9,102 bases of DNA from Coriobacteriaceae bacterium (lineage in GTDB: Bacteria; Actinomycetota; Coriobacteriia; Coriobacteriales; Eggerthellaceae), in NCBI GenBank assembly GCA_004555335.1, contig SFII01000049.1:1-9102 (forward strand). Reading direction: 5' to 3'. Shown piece after piece: positions 1 through 4,694 of this stretch. The position numbers and the translations under genes were made by a program. Each line of letters begins with the position of its first letter. Positions within the stretch are counted from its first letter, which is position 1. A model generated the notes under the pieces. The model did no database searches. It was not told the DNA's origin and saw only the letters and a program-made list of their open reading frames with translations.

Positions 1-112
1 GATAATCGTATTGAAAATGCCATCGTTCTAGTGTACGTCTCTGTCTTGCTATGTCTTTGATCGATATTTTTGTAAGGCGGGAAAACATTCTGATCATTAC
101 ATCGACACCGTG

Positions 113-118
113 TATAAT
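113..118 (+). promoter_or_regulatory. Candidate -10 box for a plus-strand small RNA
   Basis: A perfect TATAAT lies at 113-118. The -35 region is poor: TTCTGA at 88-93 with 19-bp spacing is the best I can find. Transcription would begin near 123-126, directly before a stem-loop and then a terminator hairpin at 167-195, with no plausible reading frame between. That layout fits a small antisense RNA rather than an mRNA. The weak -35 is the main doubt. Confidence 0.5.
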
Positions 119-132
119 GAGCCCATCGGCAG

Positions 133-155
133 CCTATGTGCTAGGTGGGCGCGCC
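133..155. repeat. Left arm of long-range inverted repeat (partner 335-352)
   Basis: CCTATG (133-138) and GTGGGCGCGCC (145-155) reappear as reverse complements CATAGG (347-352) and GGCGCGCCCAC (335-345). A minus-strand transcript spanning both would pair its 5' leader with its 3' end through 11 and 6 base pairs with a small internal loop. The 8-bp core GGCGCGCC is itself a palindrome, so it could also pair between the two opposite transcripts. Confidence 0.7.
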
Positions 156-166
156 GGGTTAGACTT

Positions 167-200
167 GGCGCCGTAATGTTACTGGTTACGGCGCCTCTCT
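167..200 (+). terminator. Hairpin terminator, possibly shared by convergent transcripts
   Basis: A perfect 10-bp inverted repeat, GGCGCCGTAA (167-176) and TTACGGCGCC (186-195), has a 9-nt loop. On the plus strand it is followed by TCTCTTTG, a moderate U-tract. On the minus strand the following bases are AAGTCTAA, so termination in that direction should be weak. The stop codon of the minus-strand 42-residue peptide (179-181) lies in the loop. Confidence 0.55.
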
Positions 201-307
201 TTGTGTCGTCTAACTGCGTCACCCATGGCGGGCAATAGAGTGAGAATAACGGTTATTAATCCGAGCGTTGCCGTAACAAGCTCGATAATCGAAATTGCCA
301 GCTCCAT
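179..307 (-). CDS. 42-residue single-span membrane peptide, type I toxin-like
   Basis: The ATG at 307-305 follows AGGAGG (320-315) at 7-nt spacing, one of the strongest ribosome binding sites in the window; the frame ends at TAA (181-179). The peptide starts MELAISIIELVTATLG, stays hydrophobic through about residue 27, then carries a strongly basic tail (RRHKERRRNQ). Short length, one membrane span and a charged tail are the hallmarks of type I toxins such as Fst, TxpA and BsrG and of holin-like peptides, but I cannot assign a named family. Support comes from context: the SD can pair with an upstream anti-SD segment (332-338), a plus-strand small RNA overlaps the 3' end, and long inverted repeats join the 5' and 3' untranslated ends. 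I see no convincing minus-strand promoter at 330-430. An ordinary small membrane protein is the alternative. Confidence 0.7.
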   Translation of the reverse strand: MELAISIIELVTATLGLITVILTLLPAMGDAVRRHKERRRNQ

Positions 308-312
308 GAAAC

Positions 313-338
313 CACCTCCTTTCCTAAGATCGGAGGCG
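313..338 (-). promoter_or_regulatory. SD-sequestering hairpin in the leader of the small peptide gene
   Basis: On the minus strand CGCCTCC (338-332) can pair with GGAGGTG (319-313), the Shine-Dalgarno site of the 42-residue peptide. This gives a 7-bp stem including one G-U pair and a 12-nt loop. The anti-SD strand overlaps the palindrome GGCGCGCC (335-342) that also occurs in the opposite transcript. Translationally inert primary transcripts with a masked SD are typical of type I toxin mRNAs. The pairing is read from sequence and the function is inferred. Confidence 0.5.
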
Positions 339-352
339 CGCCCACTCATAGG
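335..352. repeat. Right arm of long-range inverted repeat (partner 133-155)
   Basis: GGCGCGCCCAC (335-345) and CATAGG (347-352) lie in the 5' leader of the minus-strand 42-residue peptide gene, 28 to 45 bases before its ATG. They match the arm at 133-155 downstream of its stop. The arm includes the anti-SD bases, so pairing with the 3' end would compete with SD masking. Confidence 0.7.
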
Positions 353-430
353 TCTTAAGCCGCTGAGCGTTCGAGTATCGTACTGGGCCGAGCTTGCATA
401 TCTGCTGCAAGGGCCTTACAGATGTCTTGC

Positions 431-458
431 CGGGAATTGCCTGCAAGTTCCCGTTTTT
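431..458 (+). terminator. Plus-strand intrinsic terminator
   Basis: CGGGAA (431-436) pairs with TTCCCG (448-453), and inside it TTGC (437-440) pairs with GCAA (443-446) with one bulged G. This makes a 10-bp stem followed directly by five T residues (454-458). No plus-strand protein gene precedes it. It would stop read-through from the small-RNA promoter near 113, or another unseen plus-strand transcript, before it runs into pheA. Confidence 0.6.
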
Positions 459-496
459 CCAACGGCAAAGTCATCGTAAAGACGGTTTCCGGGCGC

Positions 497-532
497 AAAA
501 AAATCGACGGAAGGGAATCCCTTCCGTCGATT
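497..532 (-). terminator. Intrinsic terminator of pheA
   Basis: A perfect 14-bp stem (503-516 with 518-531, extendable by one pair at 502/532) starts ATCGACGGAAGGGA and closes on a single base. On the minus strand it is followed by seven T residues (503-497), a canonical intrinsic terminator 26 bases past the pheA stop codon. The hairpin tip is very tight, so the innermost pairs probably open into the loop. Confidence 0.92.
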
Positions 533-557
533 ACGTTCGATGCTTGATCTATTCCGC

Positions 558-1415
558 TTATTCGTCCTGCTCTTCGATGGGATAACTTCCCAGCACCTTC
601 ACGTTGCGCAGCTTCAGGCGCAGGCAGCTGAGTGCGGTTTGTACGTCGGGGTCGTAGACGGATCCCTCGATATCCACGAAGAACATGTAATCGCCCAGGG
701 CCTGTTTGGTGGGGCGGCTCTGGATCTTGGTCAGGTTGATGTTCGCGTAGGCGAATTCCGAAAGGATCATCAGCAGCGCGCCGGCGCGGTCTGACTGCAG
801 GAACAGGGCCAGGGAGGTCTTGTAGCGCTGTCCGGTGAATACGGGCTTGGTTCCGGGGCGTGCGATAAGCGCAAAGCAGGTCTGATTGCCGAAGTGGTCT
901 TCGATCTCGCGATCCACAACCTCGGCGCCGTGCAGCTGGGCGGCATATTCGTTAGCGATGCCCGCGATATGCTTGTTGTTTGCGGCAAGCTGTGCGCTTT
1001 CGGCAGTGGATCGTGTGGTCATGGTATCCCGTCCCGGGAACTTCTCGTTAATGTATCGGCGGCACTGCCCAAGGCCCTGCGGATGCGATGCAATGGTGGT
1101 GATATCGGCTACGGTGGCGCCCGGCTGCATCAGCAGGGTGTGATGGATGTTCATGATGTGCTCGCCCAGGATGATGGCGTCGCTGTTGAAGGCGAAGTTG
1201 TCGAGCGTGCTGGTGACAGGGCCTTCCAGCGAGTTTTCCGTGGCTACTACGCCGTAGGTCACCTTGCCGCGGTCGACGTATTCGAAGATGGTGTTGAACG
1301 AAGGGCAGGGGACGAACGTTGCATCAACTCCCAAGCGTTTCGCGAACACGCGCGCTGCTTCGTCGGAGTAGGTTCCTTCGGGGCCCAAGTAGGCGATCGA
1401 GATTTCTTTCGTCAT
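558..1415 (-). CDS. pheA: Prephenate dehydratase with C-terminal ACT domain
   Basis: A 285-residue monofunctional prephenate dehydratase, converting prephenate to phenylpyruvate in phenylalanine biosynthesis in the cytoplasm. The N-terminal catalytic domain (about 5-185) opens with AYLGPEGTYSDEA, carries ENSLEG (60-65) and TRSTAESAQLA (134-144), and ends with NQTCFALIAR. The ACT domain (about 199-278) has AGALL, NINLTKIQSRP and FFVDIEG, the family's phenylalanine-sensing region, so feedback inhibition is likely. The start is ATG at 1415 after GGCAGGA; a TTG six codons upstream has no ribosome site. There is no fused chorismate mutase. Oddities: the usual Thr-Arg-Phe catalytic motif reads Thr-Cys-Phe (179-181), and the usual ESRP of the ACT domain reads QSRP (232-235). 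It appears to be a single-gene unit with its own terminator. Confidence 0.95.
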   Translation of the reverse strand: MTKEISIAYLGPEGTYSDEAARVFAKRLGVDATFVPCPSFNTIFEYVDRGKVTYGVVATENSLEGPVTSTLDNFAFNSDAIILGEHIMNIHHTLLMQPGATVADITTIASHPQGLGQCRRYINEKFPGRDTMTTRSTAESAQLAANNKHIAGIANEYAAQLHGAEVVDREIEDHFGNQTCFALIARPGTKPVFTGQRYKTSLALFLQSDRAGALLMILSEFAYANINLTKIQSRPTKQALGDYMFFVDIEGSVYDPDVQTALSCLRLKLRNVKVLGSYPIEEQDE

Positions 1416-1446
1416 GGTATTCCTGCCAATCAATAGGGTTACGTGC

Positions 1447-1463
1447 GCGTTAGATTGTAACGC
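1447..1463 (-). promoter_or_regulatory. Dyad operator candidate over the pheA -10 box
   Basis: GCGTTA (1447-1452) and TAACGC (1458-1463) form a perfect 6-bp dyad around a 5-bp centre. On the minus strand it contains TACAAT (1459-1454), the best pheA -10 candidate, about 38 bases before the start codon. The outer spacing (T-N11-A) resembles LysR-type sites, but any dimeric repressor would fit. No clear consensus -35 is seen. Confidence 0.4.
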
Positions 1464-1478
1464 ATCCCGTCAAAGTCC

Positions 1479-1522
1479 CTGTAAGGTGCCCTCTCCAGAA
1501 GGCCTATTTCGGCTGTAAGGTG
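1479..1522. repeat. Pair of 10-bp direct repeats in the pheA / signal peptidase spacer
   Basis: CTGTAAGGTG occurs at 1479-1488 and again at 1513-1522, 34 bp apart, about three helical turns. The first copy lies where the pheA -35 region would be. Two identical, same-face copies in a divergent promoter region suggest regulator binding sites. The regulator is unknown. Confidence 0.45.
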
Positions 1523-1601
1523 GGCTAATTTCAAAAACCCCCTCTTCCCCCACATAGAATCGGCGCAAACAGTTGGCGTGCCGTTTCTGCGGAGGTGGAT
1601 C

Positions 1602-2096
1602 ATGGTGGGGAAGTGCGTTTCCAGGGTGATAGATATCGAGCTGATCGTAGCAGCGCTGGTGGCGATTGCCGTTGTGGGTGTCGGGTTTGTGGGCTTTAGG
1701 CCCTTCGTGGTTATGTCCGGCTCGATGGAACCTGTGCTCAAGGTGGGTTCGCTTGCGTATGTGAACACGCGCGTCAGCCCTGGCGAGCTGGAACAAGGCG
1801 ACATTGTCACCTTCAGCACGGAGGAGGGGAAGACCGTCACGCACCGGGTGGTGCTGGTTGATTCCGATGCGCGGGAATTCGTGACGAAGGGCGATGCCAA
1901 CGGACAGGTCGATCCAGCGCCCGTGCCCTTCGATCGTGTGGTGGGCAGGACGGTGCTTAGCGTCCCCTATGCGGGCATGGCGCTGGATGCGTTCATCGCT
2001 AACAAGGTGGCGTGGATCTGCGTATTGGTGCTGTTCAACGCGGTGCTTCTTGCCTTGCCCAGGATATTCCGAAAGGAAGCGGGGCCCTTGCGATGA
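1602..2096 (+). CDS. sipW: SipW-type (S26B) signal peptidase I
   Basis: A 164-residue membrane serine protease that removes signal peptides from exported proteins on the outer membrane face. The first span is about 12-33 and the second about 134-153. Catalytic Ser41 sits in SGSMEP, and the base is His81 in THRVV, not the Lys of ordinary bacterial type I peptidases; KGDAN (96-100) carries the conserved Asp98. Ser/His chemistry marks the archaeal/ER-like SipW group, which in Bacillus processes TasA and TapA. The start is ATG at 1602, preceded by GGAGGTG at 5-nt spacing; an upstream GTG (1578) lacks a ribosome site. TAGAAT (1555-1560) may be its -10 box, without a good -35. Its TGA overlaps the ATG of the next gene, so that exported protein is the obvious substrate. 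The family call is sure; the symbol is by analogy. Confidence 0.9.
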   Translation: MVGKCVSRVIDIELIVAALVAIAVVGVGFVGFRPFVVMSGSMEPVLKVGSLAYVNTRVSPGELEQGDIVTFSTEEGKTVTHRVVLVDSDAREFVTKGDANGQVDPAPVPFDRVVGRTVLSVPYAGMALDAFIANKVAWICVLVLFNAVLLALPRIFRKEAGPLR

Positions 2097-3430
2097 GGGT
2101 GCTGCGCGAGCCTGCGAAGGTGTTTCTGGCGTGCCTTTTACTGGGGAATCTGGTGGTTTTCTCCAGCTATGCGGCGCGGCTGAGCGCGGTCGAGCTGGAA
2201 CAATCCTTCGGTGTGGATGCCGTGAAGGTGGAGGTGGATGCCTCCCGCCCTGAAAGCGACCTGCTTCTACCCGGGCAGGAAGTTCCCCTTCGCTTCACCG
2301 TCAGGGAAACCGGCGCGGATTGCTATATCCGTTGCAAGGCCGAATACCGTACGGGCGAGCCTTCTCCTTCGGGCGGACGGACGGTTGCGGTTGACTACGC
2401 GGGCATGCTCGACGGCTCGCTCTGGGTGCAAGCCGCAGACGGGTATGCCTACTACAAGCCCGTGTTGCACCAAGGTTCCTTCGTGGTGTTGGAAGAAGCC
2501 GTGCGCGATGTGTTCGATGGTACGGCGGAATCCTTTTCGCATGTCTTCACCGTCGAGGCGGTGCAGGCGCGCCATATGAGTCCCGATTATGGGGCGGCGT
2601 CGCCGTGGGGCGATATCCGCATCCAGGAATACCAGGGTCAGACGGTGGTGTTCCAGCAGGGGACCGGCGAAGCGCCGTATTCGCTTTCGTACAGCCAGGA
2701 CGAGGGTTTTTCGGTGTCCGATGGCGGCCTGTTCGGGCGGTTCGCCACGATGGTCCCCGGTGACGAGCGTTCTGGTGCGGTGGTAGTGCGCAATACAGGA
2801 AGCAAGCCTGCCCGGATGTTCTTTTGGGTGACGCTGCCCAAGGATGCCGCATCGGAGGTTCTGACAGAGAAAGCGCATTTGCGGGTGTTCACCGATGAGG
2901 CCGATGGGGAGCGCACCTTGTATGAGGGCAGCCTTGCGGGGGTGACTTCTGCGCAGAAGCTGAGCTTGGGCGAGCTTGCGGCAGGGCAGTCGCAGGAGCT
3001 GTGCTTCAGGCTTTCCTTGCCGGCTTCATTGGACAACGGGGTTGCGGCTGCTTCAGGTGGCCTTGCCTTCCGCTTCCAGGCGCAATCGGCGGAAGACGGC
3101 GGATGGCCCGATGGGGGCGCTGCCGACGGGGCGAATGATGCTTCGGGCGGACAGGATGGATCCGCTGGCGGGGGCTTTGCACAAGGCGATGATGAAAGCG
3201 GCTCGAGCACGGAAGCCGCTGACGGGACGGATGCAACGGGAACCGCCACGACTGAAGGCGCGGAACAGGGCTCATCGGTGGCGAAGCGCGGTTTGGCCAA
3301 GACCAGGGATTTCCTTGCGCCAGTGGTGCCCGCATTGCTTGTGGTAGCCGGTATGTCCGCTTTGGCGGCGCTTGTGAGCTGGTTTGCAGGGCGGACGATG
3401 CGCCGCAGGCGGCCGAGGGTACGGGGGTGA
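2093..3430 (+). CDS. Exported, C-terminally anchored surface protein; likely SipW substrate
   Basis: A 445-residue protein whose ATG overlaps the signal peptidase stop codon (ATGA, 2093-2096), implying translational coupling. An N-terminal hydrophobic segment (about 10-30), with SSYAARLSA as a plausible cleavage region, is followed by a beta-rich part (about 38-160), a second domain (about 213-330, containing VPGDERSGAVVVRNTGSKPA, typical of an Ig-like or CARDB-like strand pattern), and a low-complexity linker rich in Gly, Asp, Ser, Thr and Ala (about 335-395). A membrane span (about 408-431) and an Arg-rich cytoplasmic tail (RRRRPRVRG) close it. No sortase LPxTG motif is present, so anchoring is by the membrane helix. 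The architecture and the SipW partner suggest a TasA/CalY-like envelope or adhesive protein, but I do not recognise the family. The first ATG of the frame, at 2012, lies inside the peptidase gene and is unlikely to be used. Confidence 0.85.
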   Translation: MRVLREPAKVFLACLLLGNLVVFSSYAARLSAVELEQSFGVDAVKVEVDASRPESDLLLPGQEVPLRFTVRETGADCYIRCKAEYRTGEPSPSGGRTVAVDYAGMLDGSLWVQAADGYAYYKPVLHQGSFVVLEEAVRDVFDGTAESFSHVFTVEAVQARHMSPDYGAASPWGDIRIQEYQGQTVVFQQGTGEAPYSLSYSQDEGFSVSDGGLFGRFATMVPGDERSGAVVVRNTGSKPARMFFWVTLPKDAASEVLTEKAHLRVFTDEADGERTLYEGSLAGVTSAQKLSLGELAAGQSQELCFRLSLPASLDNGVAAASGGLAFRFQAQSAEDGGWPDGGAADGANDASGGQDGSAGGGFAQGDDESGSSTEAADGTDATGTATTEGAEQGSSVAKRGLAKTRDFLAPVVPALLVVAGMSALAALVSWFAGRTMRRRRPRVRG

Positions 3431-3451
3431 TGCGATTGGTGAAAAGTGTCC

Positions 3452-3482
3452 TTGCCTGATAAGCGTCAAGGCTGCGTATAAT
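3452..3482 (+). promoter_or_regulatory. Promoter of the DUF6273-like gene
   Basis: A perfect -10 TATAAT (3477-3482) is preceded by TTGCCT (3452-3457) at 19-bp spacing, a 4/6 match to the -35 consensus. CCTTG (3450-3454) and CAAGG (3467-3471) form a short dyad spanning the -35, which could be an operator. The predicted leader is about 40 nt. Confidence 0.6.
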
Positions 3483-3529
3483 CGACCTTCGTATGCAATG
3501 TGATTGCGTGTGCGAAAGATCGGGAGGAA

Positions 3530-4465
3530 ATGGTGGATTTTGCGGACATCCGAGTAGGTTCCCACGTACGGATGGGCGGTGTTGATTGGGATGCCGTCTA
3601 TGAGGAAGCGGGCAGGTTCCTGCTGCTTGCCCATGACGTTCTGCAGGGGGAAACGGGGATCCGCCGCATCCGCTTCCATAACCGCATCGGCGATGCCACC
3701 TGGGAAGGTTGCAGCCTGAGGGATTGGTTGAATGGCGAGTTCCTGGAGGCGTTCACACCCGAAGAGCGTACGCATATCTGCACCTCGCGCGTGGTGAACT
3801 ATGACAGTTCGCGCTACGGCACCCCCGGCGGGGCCGACACGCTTGACCGGGTGTTCTGCCTTTCGGTGGAAACCGTGCGCTCCCTGCTTTCCGAAGAGCA
3901 GATGAAGGCATCCCATTGCTGGTACTTGCGCTCGCCCGGTTTCCAGGCGTCCTACGCGGCCAACGTGCGCGAAAACGGAGGGGTCTTCGAATTCGGGCGC
4001 CACGTATTCCTGGAGTTCTACGGTATCAGGCCCGCAATGTGGGTTTCTGCGCAGCCCTGTGTGGAAGACGCTTCTGCCATGCCCTTCGTGAGCCTGTTCG
4101 GCTTCGACGGGATGTCCGTCCCCGCCCGCATGCGCCTTGCCATGGCCTACCTGGCATCGTATCCCGCAGACGGTGCGGCCGATGCGCGTGGGCAGCACGT
4201 GCTTGACTTTGCCCGCCAGAACATGGACGTATTCGCGGATGCCGCCTTTGTCCAGGCCAATGCCGAGGAAATCGTGCTCGGCGCCGTGAGGGCGGGGCTT
4301 GTGGATGCCGGCAATGTGGACGACTTCCTGGACCGTGCCCGCGTGATCGAGAACTGGTCGCTTGTGGCCGACCTGCTGGAGCATCGTGCGTACGGCGTGT
4401 CCTTCGGCGATGGGCTTTCCGAAGATGAGCTTTTGGAGTTGGAAGTGTTCGGGGGTTTGGATTAG
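3530..4465 (+). CDS. DUF6273-like domain protein with C-terminal helical region
   Basis: A 311-residue soluble protein with no signal peptide or membrane span. Residues about 10-173 match the pattern I know from DUF6273 proteins: W-x-V near the start, TWEGCSLRDWLNGEF (57-71), FTPEER, GADTLDRVFCLS, WYLRSPGF (131-138) and GIRPAMWV (165-172). This domain resembles formylglycine-enzyme or lectin-like folds, but no biochemical role is established and none is inferred. The C-terminal part (about 195-311) is helical, acidic and repeat-like (VLGAVRAGLVDAGNVDDFL, LVADLLEHRAYG), perhaps ankyrin-like. The ribosome site GGGAGG (3522-3527) is only 2 nt from this ATG but 5 nt from the GTG at 3533, so the real start may be one codon later. 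It stands alone with its own promoter. Its codon use matches the neighbours. Confidence 0.8.
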   Translation: MVDFADIRVGSHVRMGGVDWDAVYEEAGRFLLLAHDVLQGETGIRRIRFHNRIGDATWEGCSLRDWLNGEFLEAFTPEERTHICTSRVVNYDSSRYGTPGGADTLDRVFCLSVETVRSLLSEEQMKASHCWYLRSPGFQASYAANVRENGGVFEFGRHVFLEFYGIRPAMWVSAQPCVEDASAMPFVSLFGFDGMSVPARMRLAMAYLASYPADGAADARGQHVLDFARQNMDVFADAAFVQANAEEIVLGAVRAGLVDAGNVDDFLDRARVIENWSLVADLLEHRAYGVSFGDGLSEDELLELEVFGGLD

Positions 4466-4483
4466 CGGATGCGCCTGCCTGCG

Positions 4484-4510
4484 ATTATTCTTTCTGGCGA
4501 ATAATTTTCA
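4484..4510 (+). terminator. Weak AT-rich hairpin after the DUF6273-like gene
   Basis: ATTATTC (4484-4490) and GAATAAT (4499-4505) form a perfect 7-bp stem with an 8-nt loop, followed by TTTTC. The stem is AT-rich and so weak for an intrinsic terminator. Its right arm abuts the -35 element of the next gene, so it could instead be an operator. Confidence 0.35.
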
Positions 4511-4532
4511 TCCGAAGGCAAAGGAATATACT
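4505..4532 (+). promoter_or_regulatory. Promoter of the molybdopterin oxidoreductase gene
   Basis: TTTTCA (4505-4510, 4/6) and TATACT (4527-4532, 5/6) are 16 bp apart. Transcription would begin near 4539 and leave a leader of about 155 nt before the ATG at 4695. That leader holds a short dyad, GAATG-GAT-CATTC (4607-4619), but no riboswitch or terminator that I can recognise. Confidence 0.5.
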
Positions 4533-4694
4533 GGCAGCTGCGAGCTCCTTTCTGCGAAGAGCCGTGTTTCTTCTGCATAACAATCTATTCATCTGCCGCC
4601 TGCCCTGAATGGATCATTCCGTTTCAGAGAGCCGGTGTGCGCCCGTTCTGCGCTGGGTGCGGTTTGGGCGGCATTGCGTTTTCTGGAGCAAGAA

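Larger units (their letters stand above)
123..205 (+). ncRNA. Candidate antisense (antitoxin-like) small RNA
   Basis: The interval lies between a TATAAT box (113-118) and a hairpin terminator (167-200). The predicted RNA of about 80 nt would have a 5' stem-loop, in which GCCCA (121-125) pairs with TGGGC (146-150) and CCTA (133-136) with TAGG (142-145), leaving loop TGTGC. A short single-stranded stretch and the terminator hairpin follow. Its 3' part is fully complementary to the last codons, stop codon and 3' UTR of the minus-strand peptide gene (179-307). Convergent, tail-to-tail overlap through a shared hairpin is the arrangement of the Fst/par and TxpA/RatA type I systems. If the first terminator leaks, the next plus-strand terminator at 431-458 would give a longer RNA covering the whole peptide gene. 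This is inferred from sequence; no family is recognised. Confidence 0.45.

Noticed and set aside
201..479. Plus-strand open frame of 92 codons over the toxin-like locus
   Set aside because: No ribosome site, antisense to the 42-residue gene with its strong SD, and runs through the terminator at 431-458.
1416..1600. T-box or leader-peptide attenuator upstream of pheA
   Set aside because: I see no T-box core (AGGGTGGNACCGCG-like), no Phe-rich short frame and no terminator hairpin before the start codon.
3272..4384. Minus-strand open frame of 370 codons
   Set aside because: It lies opposite the DUF6273-like gene, whose domain motifs, promoter and SD are clear. The translation is His/Arg/Gly-rich, as expected of a shadow in GC-rich DNA.
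4607..4619. FNR-like or other redox regulator site in the oxidoreductase leader (GAATG-GAT-CATTC)
   Set aside because: The dyad is too short and does not match TTGAT-N4-ATCAA. It also lies about 70 bases past the predicted start of transcription.
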